A stretch of DNA of 64,000 nucleotides from Desulfurococcaceae archaeon AG1 (lineage in GTDB: Archaea > Thermoproteota > Thermoprotei_A > Sulfolobales > AG1): assembly GCA_003116855.1 (NCBI GenBank), contig BEWT01000015.1, forward strand, positions 163,445 to 227,444. The letters run 5' to 3'. This document shows positions 34,199-42,672 of the stretch, in pieces. The notes below the pieces were generated by a model. That model worked only from the letters and a program-made list of their open reading frames with translations. It ran no database searches and was not told the origin of the DNA. A program made the position numbers and the translations under genes. Numbering within the stretch: position 1 is the first letter of the stretch; every line of letters begins with the position of its first letter.

Positions 34199-35137
34199 AT
34201 GTATGTTGCTATGAGGCATGTTGTGTCTGTAGGCAAGAGATCTCTGGCTGTTGTTCTCCCGAAGGTGTGGGTTTCTATGCTGGGTGTTAGGGCTGGCGAT
34301 AGGGTTATGCTTAGGCTTAATAATGATGGTTCTATCACGCTTCTACCCATGGGATCCAGGATCCCTGTTTTGGCTGGTGTTTTTGCCAGGCCTCAGGGTG
34401 GTGTTACCGATGAAAGGCTTGCTGCTAAAGAGAGGCTCATGGCCTTGGCTCTAGGCGCTCCGGAAACGATCCCGGGTGGGAGTCTTCATAGCGATCCCGA
34501 TCTGACCAGGATACTTGCACCTCTATATAGGGGGGATGTTCTGGAGCACGAGGATCTAGTTTTCCTGGTGCTTAGATATCTGGAGGATTCTTGCCTCTAT
34601 CTAGCTAGATACATTGTTAGCCTTGATAGCAATACTGCTAGAAAGATCCATGAGATTGAGGGGAAAATGGATCTCCTCTACTATCTATCATACAGAGCGG
34701 GTGCTGTGGAGCTTCTAAGGAGCATTGAGAGGGAGCTTGGGATTGACAAGACGATCGGGATGCTGTTGAGCATATCGCTGCTAAAGATCTCAGAGGATCT
34801 TGTCGACTCCTTTGACAGGATAGCGTGGCGTATAGAGGAGGCTGAGTCTGTGCCGGGCGAGGCTTCCCAGCTCATTAACGAGATATCAAGCGTCCTACTA
34901 ACCATAATTCATTGTATAAAGAATAGATGTGGTGAGGAAGAGATGAGTGGTAGGTATGAAGATATACAGGAGCTTAGAAAGATCCTTAAGGAGGGGATGA
35001 AGAGATCCGAGGAGCGATCACAGGTATATGTAGAGATAGCATCGATACTAAACAACATGGAGGGGCTTATAGAGATATCCCTAATGAGAACCCTAACCAA
35101 TACTCTTAGCTCTATGGCAGGCCGGCACAAAGAATAA
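34199..35137 (+). CDS. AbrB-domain plus PhoU-like regulator
   Basis: A 312-residue protein joining an N-terminal SpoVT/AbrB-type DNA-binding swapped-hairpin (VSVGKRSLAVVLPKVWVSML then GVRAGDRVMLRLNNDGSITL) to a helical PhoU-like region (from about residue 110: LVFLVLRYLEDSCLYLARYI, LLSISLLKISEDLVDSFDRI). Archaeal proteins of this layout are usually annotated as phosphate uptake regulators. ATG 34199 is about 27 nt after a TTTTTACATA box, so it is probably leaderless. It is divergent from the solute-binding protein gene; no phosphate transporter is adjacent, so its regulon here is not shown. Confidence 0.82.
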   Translation: MYVAMRHVVSVGKRSLAVVLPKVWVSMLGVRAGDRVMLRLNNDGSITLLPMGSRIPVLAGVFARPQGGVTDERLAAKERLMALALGAPETIPGGSLHSDPDLTRILAPLYRGDVLEHEDLVFLVLRYLEDSCLYLARYIVSLDSNTARKIHEIEGKMDLLYYLSYRAGAVELLRSIERELGIDKTIGMLLSISLLKISEDLVDSFDRIAWRIEEAESVPGEASQLINEISSVLLTIIHCIKNRCGEEEMSGRYEDIQELRKILKEGMKRSEERSQVYVEIASILNNMEGLIEISLMRTLTNTLSSMAGRHKE

Positions 35138-35246
35138 ATATTGCTATAAAAACGATTAATCTCTTTATCTCTGATTAACAGATCTTCTTAGGCTTATTTC
35201 TTATTAGGGTGGTTTATTATGGTTTACTGTAAGGGGGTGGGGGTTG

Positions 35247-36431
35247 ATGGCCGCCAGGATCTCTCAAAGGGCTTATAATACTATGCCCAGCCCCACCATG
35301 TGGATCCAGGATCTTGTCTCTATGCTGAGAAGATCTGGTAGGGATTATTATAGCCTCCATGTTGGGCAGCCCGGGATCCCTCCTCCGAGGGAGATTATTG
35401 ATCGCCTCTCAAGGGTTCTTGCTGAGAGGGGTGGGGATATTTCTCTCTACACCTATACCTCGCCCAGAGGGGTTCCCGAGCTTAGGGAGGCTGTTGCTGA
35501 GGATCTGGCTTCTCTTGGGAGGGTTAAGCCTGATCCTTTGGGTGGTGTTGTTATAACCACAGGGGGTATTGAGGGTCTTTTTGCTAGTGTAGCTTCTGTG
35601 ACAGATCCTGGGGATCCTGTGGGTATTGTTACTCCTGCTTATTTTCACTTCTACTCTATCCTGGGGCTTCTGGGTAACAGGGTTGTTGAGATCTCCTCCT
35701 ACCCAGATCTATTTGTTACCCACGATTCCTGGGTTGATCTCTTCTCAAAGGTTAGAGCAGTTATAGTGGCTAACCCTGATAACCCTACCGGGAGGACCCT
35801 AGAGAGGGATGAGGCTAGGCTTCTCGCAGATCTGGCTTGTGATAAGAAGGTATATCTGATCCATGATGTTGCGTACTCAACACTCTATTACGAGGCTTCG
35901 AGGGAGTGGCCTGAGAATTACTGCGAGGATTACGTGATCACTGTAGGGACTTTCAGCAAGGATCCAGGGATCCCTGGGTGGAGGCTTGGCTTTGTAGCAT
36001 CGAACGAGGATCTAGCCAATGCTATCGCACACGCTAGAGAGGCTACAAGCTATAACGCCCCAGTACCCTCACAGATCCTCGTCCTAGAATATCTTAGAGG
36101 CAGGTATAGAGAGAAATTCCTCCCAAAGGTCATCGAGGAGTATAGGTCTAGAAGAGATATCCTCTCAAAAGCAATCGAAGAACTACTACAAAACGCCAGG
36201 TTCATAAAACCAGGCGCAGGTATATTCATATACGCGGATCTCTCAAAATATCTCAAGACAAGCTCAGACGAGTGGGTTAGAAAGATAGCGGTAGACAGCG
36301 GCGTCATAGCAGTCCCCGGAACACTGTTTGGAAGCGGTGGCGAGAAATGGGTTAGGTTTAGCTTCGCATGGGAGCCTAGCGAGAGACTGTGGAAAGCTAT
36401 CGAGATTATTGCCTCGAGGCTGAAAAGCTGA
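35247..36431 (+). CDS. PLP-dependent aminotransferase, class I/II
   Basis: A fold-type I aminotransferase of about 394 residues. Conserved segments: SLHVGQPGIPPPREIIDRLS, YTYTSPRGVPELREAVAEDL, VITTGGIEGLFASVASVTDP, the cofactor-binding VIVANPDNPTGRTLERDEAR, YLIHDVAYSTLYY, and the Schiff-base lysine in TVGTFSKDPGIPGWRLGFVA. The C-terminal VRFSFAWEPSERLWKAIEII includes the substrate carboxylate Arg. Aspartate, aromatic or alanine transamination cannot be distinguished. ATG 35247 follows a strongly purine-rich GGGGGTGGGGG. It ends about 180 bases before a cupin gene. Confidence 0.9.
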   Translation: MAARISQRAYNTMPSPTMWIQDLVSMLRRSGRDYYSLHVGQPGIPPPREIIDRLSRVLAERGGDISLYTYTSPRGVPELREAVAEDLASLGRVKPDPLGGVVITTGGIEGLFASVASVTDPGDPVGIVTPAYFHFYSILGLLGNRVVEISSYPDLFVTHDSWVDLFSKVRAVIVANPDNPTGRTLERDEARLLADLACDKKVYLIHDVAYSTLYYEASREWPENYCEDYVITVGTFSKDPGIPGWRLGFVASNEDLANAIAHAREATSYNAPVPSQILVLEYLRGRYREKFLPKVIEEYRSRRDILSKAIEELLQNARFIKPGAGIFIYADLSKYLKTSSDEWVRKIAVDSGVIAVPGTLFGSGGEKWVRFSFAWEPSERLWKAIEIIASRLKS

Positions 36432-36612
36432 TCAGGGGCTTATTACGAAATCTCCGAATCATAGCTCTAGATCTTGTAAGGATAGGTTTTGAGCTTAACT
36501 AATATATAATGTGGGGTTCTCCTGGTGAAAGAGTTTTGAGGACTATGGGATCTGAATTTATCGGATCTTCTGTTTTAGAGATATATAGGCTGTGGGGGTA
36601 GAGAACTAGGGG

Positions 36613-37020
36613 TTGTTATTGTATATAGTCAATATAGAGGCTGTGGAGTTTAAGGAGTATTTAGAAAGAGGTGCTCGAGGCGTTAAGAGGAAGACCCTGG
36701 TTGATGATTCCTCTGGTTCTAAGAGATTCTATCTTAGGTATTATAGACTAGAGCCCGGGGGCCAGACGCCTTTCGATATACATGATTACGAACATATTGT
36801 TGTGATCACGAAGGGTAGGGGGTCTTTGTTAACGATGAGCAATGGTGTGCCTTCGATGAAGAGTATAAAGGAGGGTGATGTGATCTTCATAGCCTCTAGA
36901 GAGCCCCACCAGTTCATAAACACAGGGGGCTCGGAGCTCGAGTTCCTCTGCTTCAGGGGTGCCGAGATCCTCTATAGAGAGGATATTAAGAGGATCATTG
37001 AGGGCGGTGATAAGGCTTGA
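36613..37020 (+). CDS. Cupin-domain protein
   Basis: A single small cupin of 135 residues. The metal-binding motif 1 appears as PFDIHDYEHIVVITKGRGSL with two histidines and a Glu, and motif 2 as EGDVIFIASREPHQFINTGG with the last histidine. Catalytic or regulatory role cannot be assigned. The TTG start at 36613 lies about 27 nt after TTAGAGATATATAGG, so it is likely leaderless. Its stop overlaps the TTG start of the next gene, so the two are co-translated and probably act together. Confidence 0.82.
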   Translation: MLLYIVNIEAVEFKEYLERGARGVKRKTLVDDSSGSKRFYLRYYRLEPGGQTPFDIHDYEHIVVITKGRGSLLTMSNGVPSMKSIKEGDVIFIASREPHQFINTGGSELEFLCFRGAEILYREDIKRIIEGGDKA

Positions 37021-37763
37021 GACTCCCATACCCCAGGTGGGTTTATCTCCAAGAGTTTGGGAGACCCTCAGGCCTTGATGAGGCTCTAGGGTCTCTGGCT
37101 GCTTTCTCAGCCCAGGTTGAGGTGTGCAAGATCCTCTCGCTCTCAGGGCTTATGCATATAGATAGGCTATCATGGGAGGATATATATAGTATTATAAGGA
37201 TTATTGCCAGGGATTCTCAGCACATATCCATGCTCTCGATCTTCGGGGATCCTTTGAGGCCTGTTGCGAGGGGCAGCATTGATCTCGACTACGCTTTAGG
37301 ATCTATAGCTGAGGTCAAGGATCCCGGGGTTGGAGCAGCTGTTGTGGTCTCCACAGTCCTCCCAGCATATATATCGACCCTTGATTTCGTCTCTAAGAGA
37401 TCCTCGGTCGAGAAGGTGAGGGAGATCCTCTCAAAGGTTTTAAGAGATGAGGAGGAGGATCTCGAGGCGCTCTCCAAGATCCTTGCTGGTAGGTTTGATG
37501 GTGAGAGCGTGGCCCAGGTTCTCGAGGAGAGGGCTGTGGTTCTATTCGCATCAGCTGGTTCCGAGGATAGTATGAAGATCTCTATAGCAACAGCTATAAG
37601 GGGAGGTCTTGTTAGTGAGACCGAGGCTAACACGATCCTCGGGGATCTCTATAGAGAGATAGATAATAAGAGGATCTATGCTGCTCAGAGGATGCTGAGG
37701 GATCCTGGGAGGGCTGTTGATGTTATTAGGAAATACGGGTTGTCTGGGATAGGGCTCTGCTGA
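37017..37763 (+). CDS. Protein of unknown function coupled to a cupin
   Basis: No family recognised. The 248-residue, largely helical protein begins at a TTG overlapping the cupin stop (TTGA). Seen features: several Ser-Leu-rich helices (LDEALGSLAAFSAQVEVCKI), a basic/acidic helical middle (VEKVREILSKVLRDEEEDLE), and an Ala/Gly-rich AVVLFASAGSEDSMKISIAT. No membrane segment or signal is present. It converges on the zinc-type dehydrogenase gene with no gap. Because it is translationally coupled to a cupin, a shared metabolic role is likely, but I cannot name it. Confidence 0.65.
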   Translation: MRLPYPRWVYLQEFGRPSGLDEALGSLAAFSAQVEVCKILSLSGLMHIDRLSWEDIYSIIRIIARDSQHISMLSIFGDPLRPVARGSIDLDYALGSIAEVKDPGVGAAVVVSTVLPAYISTLDFVSKRSSVEKVREILSKVLRDEEEDLEALSKILAGRFDGESVAQVLEERAVVLFASAGSEDSMKISIATAIRGGLVSETEANTILGDLYREIDNKRIYAAQRMLRDPGRAVDVIRKYGLSGIGLC

Positions 37764-38804
37764 TCACTGGATCCTATCCCTCAGGCTTGGATCGACATAG
37801 TCTCTATGAGATACTACTATGACTTTCAATGCCTTCTCAACATCTAGGGCTGTTTTGAAGGCCTCCTCAACCCTCTCTAGCTCGAATATATGGGATACTA
37901 TTCTCTCCACAGGGATCTTATTGCTATTGAGGATCTTGATCGATACCTCGATATCCCTCTCAGAGGCTGAGTATGATGGTGTTATCCTCACCTCATCATA
38001 GAAGATCCTTGATATTGGTAGCTCTGCCGAGACCCCTGGTGGAGGGGCTCCGAAGAGAAGGATCTCTCCTCCTCTTCTCACAAGCTTGAAGGCGTTCTGG
38101 AGGGCTTTTGGATTCCCGGTTGAGAGGATCGCTATATCGTGTTTTCTAAGATCATCTATCGATTCTGGGTGCACGCATGAATCGGCTCCAAGGGCTGTTG
38201 CTGCCGAGCACCTGGTTTTCGAGAGATCTATTGCTGTGATCTCAGAAGCCCCCATGGATCTTAGGAGCATTATGAATAGAAGCCCCATGGGTCCAGAGCC
38301 TATTACCGCGGCGCTATAGCCAGGTTTATAGGTGCTCTTCGAAAGACTCCTTATAACGGTTGCTAGGGGCTCTATAAATGTCCCCCTGATCCACGAGATC
38401 TTCTCTGGAAGGATATGGACAGATCCTCTCTCGACATTGGTTCTGGGGACTAGGAAGTATTCGGAGAAGCCCCCTGGGTATATGTTTGTCTCCTTGAATA
38501 GGGGGCACATGGTCTCTGAGCCTGTGTAGCAGTACCAGCACTTCCCACAAGAGATGTGGTGGTGCACAAAGACCCTCAAGCCGGGCTGGAGATCCTTAAC
38601 ACCCCTGCCGATCTCCTCAACGATCCCTACAACCTCGTGCCCAAGGATCGGTGGTGTCTCTGTACCGCTTTTGATCTTCTCGAGGTCTGTTCCACAGATC
38701 CCGCATGCGGTCATTTTAACAACGATCTCGCCCTCACCTGGCTTGGGTATCTCGACATCTATTACCCCGAGCCCTCCGCCCTTCTTAACAACCGCGGCCT
38801 TCAA
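37764..38804 (-). CDS. Zinc-dependent medium-chain dehydrogenase (sorbitol/threonine dehydrogenase-like)
   Basis: A 346-residue alcohol dehydrogenase of the MDR superfamily. Catalytic zinc ligands: the cysteine in MTACGICGTDLEKI and the Gly-His-Glu in PPILGHEVVGIVEEIG. The structural-zinc lobe is HHHISCGKCWYCYTGSETMC with all four cysteines. The NAD(P) fold is AAVIGSGPMGLLFIMLLRSM. It is most like polyol/threonine dehydrogenases. It starts about 110 bases from a divergent MDR gene; the two are paralogues and could share control. Substrate unknown. Confidence 0.88.
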   Translation of the reverse strand: MKAAVVKKGGGLGVIDVEIPKPGEGEIVVKMTACGICGTDLEKIKSGTETPPILGHEVVGIVEEIGRGVKDLQPGLRVFVHHHISCGKCWYCYTGSETMCPLFKETNIYPGGFSEYFLVPRTNVERGSVHILPEKISWIRGTFIEPLATVIRSLSKSTYKPGYSAAVIGSGPMGLLFIMLLRSMGASEITAIDLSKTRCSAATALGADSCVHPESIDDLRKHDIAILSTGNPKALQNAFKLVRRGGEILLFGAPPPGVSAELPISRIFYDEVRITPSYSASERDIEVSIKILNSNKIPVERIVSHIFELERVEEAFKTALDVEKALKVIVVSHRDYVDPSLRDRIQ

Positions 38805-38912
38805 GTATCTCCACTACTATTGCTCTACCCTAGTATGCTTATAATAGCTTCCCACAAGATCTATAGATCACTGGGCAGATCTGCCCTTATTAGTCCGTTA
38901 TGGGAAATAGAA

Positions 38913-39962
38913 ATGGCTGTTTATATGAGGGCAGCTGTTCTCCACGCTCCAGGGGATTTGAGGGTTGATGATGTAAGGGATCCAGAGCCGCGTAGAGGAT
39001 CTATCGTTGCCAGGGTCCTCCTAGCCCTTACCTGTGGGACTGATGTTAAGCTTTATAAGAGGGGCCATCCTCTTGCAAAGCTACCCAACATAATTGGGCA
39101 TGAGTTTGTAGGGGTTGTTGAGGAGGTTGGTGAGGGGGTTCCCGAGGATCTTAGGGGTAGGCGTTTTGTTACAATGAACACCTCGCCATGTGGTGGGTGC
39201 TTCTACTGCAGCGTGGGTAGGGAGAATCTTTGTGAGAGGCTTGGGGAACTCATAATAGGTTTCACAATATCTGGAGCCTATGCCGAGAGGATCGAGATCC
39301 CTGAGAGGATCTGGAGGAGATATTTCTACCAGATCCAAGAGAACCTAGACCCCGTCGAGGCTGCTTTTCTAGAGCCACTATCTACTGTTGTGCATGGGCA
39401 GAGGGTCTTGGGAAAGGTTGAGGGGGAATGGGTAGCTGTGATAGGCTCGGGACCTATAGGGCTTCTCCACCTACAATTATTAAAGCTCGAGGGTCTGAGG
39501 GTAGCTGTGATCGATAGGCATTGGGAGAAACTCTCCGTAGCAGAGAGACTGGGGGCTGATATAACGATCAACTCTAGAGAGACCAGAGTAGAGGATATGG
39601 TTAGAAATATAAACGGGGGCAGGGGTTTTGATGCCGTGGTAGAGGCTGCTGGGAAGCTTGAGGCGTGGGAGCTAGCGTTAAAGCTTGTCAGGAAGGGGGG
39701 AAAGATCCTTTTCTTCGGAGGACTACCAAGGGGTACGGGGATCACTATAGATAGCTATAGAATCCACTACGAAGAGGTAGAGATCCTAGGAGCGTTTCAC
39801 ACAACGCCGAGGGATGTTGAGAAAACATATAAAATCATAGAGAGCAGAAAACTAAGGCTGAAAGAACTGGTAAGCGGTTCAAAACCCCTGGAAAAAGTAC
39901 AAGAGGCTCTTGAGAGCATGGCAAGCGGGCAGGGGCTTAAATATATAATAACAGGCCGTTAA
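38913..39962 (+). CDS. Zinc-dependent medium-chain dehydrogenase (divergent paralogue)
   Basis: About 350 residues from ATG 38913, or 346 from ATG 38925 (MRAAVLHAPGDLRVDDV), the more family-like start; the frame is open far upstream across the neighbouring gene, but that part is not protein-like. Zinc site residues are LLALTCGTDVKLYKRG and PNIIGHEFVGVVEEVG; the structural lobe is TSPCGGCFYCSVGRENLCER. The nucleotide site is VAVIGSGPIGLLHLQLLKLE. The catalytic loop has Thr-Cys-Gly-Thr in place of Cys-Gly-Ile-Cys-Gly-Thr. It is a distant paralogue of the divergent gene; both probably oxidise sugar alcohols or related hydroxy compounds. Confidence 0.87.
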   Translation: MAVYMRAAVLHAPGDLRVDDVRDPEPRRGSIVARVLLALTCGTDVKLYKRGHPLAKLPNIIGHEFVGVVEEVGEGVPEDLRGRRFVTMNTSPCGGCFYCSVGRENLCERLGELIIGFTISGAYAERIEIPERIWRRYFYQIQENLDPVEAAFLEPLSTVVHGQRVLGKVEGEWVAVIGSGPIGLLHLQLLKLEGLRVAVIDRHWEKLSVAERLGADITINSRETRVEDMVRNINGGRGFDAVVEAAGKLEAWELALKLVRKGGKILFFGGLPRGTGITIDSYRIHYEEVEILGAFHTTPRDVEKTYKIIESRKLRLKELVSGSKPLEKVQEALESMASGQGLKYIITGR

Positions 39963-40083
39963 GCTGCTCCCCTAGATTCTGCTAATAGTCTCTAGATCGG
40001 GATCATGTTCTGCAGTATTGTTTAATGTTTAGAAATCTATGTTGTGTTTTAAAGCTCTTTTCTATTAACTACCTGGGGTTCTT

Positions 40084-41985
40084 ATGAGCCTCAACGATCC
40101 GTATCTATGGCTTGAGGATCTTAGCGATAAAAAAGTTCTTGAATGGGCTTATGAGCAGGATAGGATTGCCAGAGAATATGTTAGGGCTTCTAGCGAGAGA
40201 CTTTATGGGAGGCTTTTAAAGCTCTATGAAGAGCCTCTCCCCTATGCTTTCAGGGTCACTAGGGCTGGGTATATCTATATGGTTAGGGGGAGGGATTATA
40301 GGCTGAGGATCAGGTATCGTGATGGTGAGGAGAGAGATATAGTTTCTTCGGAGAGTCTTGGGCCTGATGCGATCATAACTTGGTATGCTGCTAGAGACGA
40401 GGGTGATGTGGTTGCCTATTACCACTCCTCAGGCGGTAGGGATGTGGGTTTTCTCGACGTGATCGATGTTGATAGTGGGGAGCTTATAGACAGGATCGAG
40501 GGTTCCGTGCATGGGATAGTGTTTCTCGGGAGGGATAGGTTTTACTACTCAAGGTTCTATAGATCTGGCAAGTGCCCCGACGGTGTGAGTGCCCCGTGTG
40601 ATAGGGTTTTTCTAAGGAGCTCTGGTAAGGAGGAGATGGTTTTCGGGGCTGGGATTCCTACGTCGAATTTTATACTGGTTAAGAGCTCCTCTGACATGGG
40701 TTCTGCTCTTATCACTATATCTTATGGCTGGCATAGGTCGAGGATATATTTCGGGGATCTTCTGAGGCCTGAGAGCTGGGTTGAGATCTATGGGGGTGAT
40801 TTTGTTTCCCACCCGATCGATCGGGTTGGGGATTGTGTGCTTGTTGCTACATATGATCGGGGTGGGATGGGCAGGATAGTCTGTGTCTCGGGCAACCGTG
40901 TTGAGGAGATCGTGGGGGAGGGGGATGAGCATCTCAGCTCGGCAGCGATCCTTGACAACGTAATCCTTGCCGTGTATACGGATAAGGATTACTGCTACAG
41001 CAAGATCCACTATTACAGTGTCAAGGGGGATCTGCTGGGTAGATATATCCCCGAAACACCCTCGACTATAAACCTCTACATGGATCGCGGGTTCGAAGGA
41101 GAGATCCTTGTCGAGATGACATCCTATGTGCAGAGATACAGAGTGCTGAGGATAGGAAGGGATCTCAGTGTGGGGGTTATAGCCGAGTCTAGGAGGCTTG
41201 AGGATATCGATATAGACCATGGATGGGCTAGGTCTCACGACGGGGCTAGGATACATTATTTCATAGTGGGTAAGAGGGGTTCGAAGCCTTCTAGGATCGT
41301 TCTCTACGGCTACGGGGGTTTCGGGATATCGCTTACACCTAACTACTATCTATGGTCGATCCCGTTGATCGAGGATGGCGCTATCCTTGTTGTTGCCAAC
41401 CTTAGGGGAGGATCCGAGCTTGGTGAGAAATGGCATAGGGAGGGGATGAGGGAGAAGAAGATCAATGTCTTTATGGATTTCATAGCAGTTGCAGAGGATC
41501 TTAGGAGAAGGTTTGGCGATATAAAGATAGCGATCCATGGGAGGAGTAATGGCGGTCTCCTAGTAGCATCGGCCATAACCATGAGGCCAGATCTCTTTGA
41601 CGCTGCTGTGATAGGCTACCCGGTGATAGATCTTCTTAGGTTTGATAAGCTATATATTGGCAGGGCGTGGGTTCCTGAGTACGGAGACCCAGAGGATCCA
41701 AGGGATAGGAGGTATCTAGAGGAATACTCACCATACCATAAAGTAAAACCCGGGGCCGGCTATCCCCCTGTCTTTATCTATACAGGGCTTAATGATGATC
41801 GTGTTCACCCTGCGCATGCTTTCAAATTCCACGCAAGGCTCAGGGAGTATGGTTATGAGAGCTACCTGAGGGTTGAGAGATCCTCGGGACATATAGGCTC
41901 CTCGCCAGAGATCCTTGCGAGAGAGGCTGCCGACTATCTCGGCTTCATCTACACAGCATTAGGGCTCCACACGCGATCTGGCTAA
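40084..41985 (+). CDS. Prolyl oligopeptidase family serine peptidase (S9)
   Basis: A 633-residue cytosolic peptidase cutting short peptides, usually after proline. The N-terminal segment NDPYLWLEDLSDKKVLEWAY is the S9A start, followed by a beta-propeller region of about 330 residues and the alpha/beta-hydrolase domain. The catalytic Ser lies in IAIHGRSNGGLLVASAIT (about residue 487), the Asp in YTGLNDDRVHPAHAFKFHAR and the His in RSSGHIGSSPE. IVLYGYGGFGISLTPNY is the oxyanion-region loop. No signal peptide is visible. ATG 40084 is the natural start. It converges on the MBL hydrolase gene with a 4-base overlap. Confidence 0.92.
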   Translation: MSLNDPYLWLEDLSDKKVLEWAYEQDRIAREYVRASSERLYGRLLKLYEEPLPYAFRVTRAGYIYMVRGRDYRLRIRYRDGEERDIVSSESLGPDAIITWYAARDEGDVVAYYHSSGGRDVGFLDVIDVDSGELIDRIEGSVHGIVFLGRDRFYYSRFYRSGKCPDGVSAPCDRVFLRSSGKEEMVFGAGIPTSNFILVKSSSDMGSALITISYGWHRSRIYFGDLLRPESWVEIYGGDFVSHPIDRVGDCVLVATYDRGGMGRIVCVSGNRVEEIVGEGDEHLSSAAILDNVILAVYTDKDYCYSKIHYYSVKGDLLGRYIPETPSTINLYMDRGFEGEILVEMTSYVQRYRVLRIGRDLSVGVIAESRRLEDIDIDHGWARSHDGARIHYFIVGKRGSKPSRIVLYGYGGFGISLTPNYYLWSIPLIEDGAILVVANLRGGSELGEKWHREGMREKKINVFMDFIAVAEDLRRRFGDIKIAIHGRSNGGLLVASAITMRPDLFDAAVIGYPVIDLLRFDKLYIGRAWVPEYGDPEDPRDRRYLEEYSPYHKVKPGAGYPPVFIYTGLNDDRVHPAHAFKFHARLREYGYESYLRVERSSGHIGSSPEILAREAADYLGFIYTALGLHTRSG

Positions 41986-42626
41986 ACCATATTACCAAGG
42001 ATCATTTTTAGGAATGGGTTGCCTCTCTTCTCATCCCCTATCGTGCTTGGCGGTCCATGGCCTGGATAGACTATTAGATCTTCGTTGAGGGTCGCGATCT
42101 TCTTGAGACTCTCAACCAAGTCAGCCCAGGATCCTCCGGGAAAATCTGTCCTACCCACACTACCCCTAAACAGTGTATCTCCCGTGAACACCAGATCCTC
42201 CCCCACGAGACACACGCTCCCGGGTGTGTGGCCAGGTGTTTCTATAACTCTTAGCTCTTCACCCCCGATCCTCACTACGCTTCCCTCAGCCAGGTCGGCG
42301 TCTGGATCGCTGATCTCCTCTCCCATAACACCATAGCCACTTGCTATTCTATGGGCTATCCTAACAAGCCATAGATCTTTCTTGTTAATAGCGAATGGGG
42401 CTCTATACCTCTTCCTAAGATCCTCTACAGCGAGTATATGGTCGAAATGACCATGGGTGGCTATTATCGCTGTTACGTTAAACCCGTTCGTATCAATGAT
42501 CCTCGAGATCTTCTCAGCCTCACCCCCAGGATCTATTATTATTGCCTCGTTATCGTTTGAGACGATATAGCAGTTCGTGTAGAGAGGCCCAACAACTACT
42601 CTCTCTACCTTCAGTTTCCTCCCCAA
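41982..42626 (-). CDS. Metallo-beta-lactamase-fold hydrolase (glyoxalase II-like)
   Basis: About 214 residues with the binuclear metal-site motif IIATHGHFDHILAVEDLRKR, then ETPGHTPGSVCLV, LVFTGDTLFRGSVGRTDFPG and LIVYPGHGPPSTIGDEKRGN. This pattern is typical of small glyoxalase II / persulfide-dioxygenase-like hydrolases. The frame is open to 43067 but that region is antisense to the MetE gene. TTG 42626 (MGRKLKVERVVVGP) is preferred because an AT-rich box at 42641-42653 would place transcription start there; ATG 42665 is an alternative. Substrate unknown. Confidence 0.87.
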   Translation of the reverse strand: MGRKLKVERVVVGPLYTNCYIVSNDNEAIIIDPGGEAEKISRIIDTNGFNVTAIIATHGHFDHILAVEDLRKRYRAPFAINKKDLWLVRIAHRIASGYGVMGEEISDPDADLAEGSVVRIGGEELRVIETPGHTPGSVCLVGEDLVFTGDTLFRGSVGRTDFPGGSWADLVESLKKIATLNEDLIVYPGHGPPSTIGDEKRGNPFLKMILGNMV

Positions 42627-42640
42627 GATTTCTTGTGAGA

Positions 42641-42653
42641 TATTATTTATTTT
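42641..42653. promoter_or_regulatory. Shared bidirectional TATA region of MBL and metE genes
   Basis: TATTATTTATTTT lies about 25 nt before GTG 42673 on the plus strand and about 20-25 nt before TTG 42626 on the minus strand. One AT-rich box could therefore serve two divergent leaderless transcripts. Confidence 0.4.
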
Positions 42654-42672
42654 ACGCTGACCCATAATCTTG

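Noticed and set aside
38556-38912. Upstream extension of the plus-strand dehydrogenase frame
   Set aside because: It is antisense to the other dehydrogenase gene and unlike the family N-terminus; ATG 38913 or 38925 fits.
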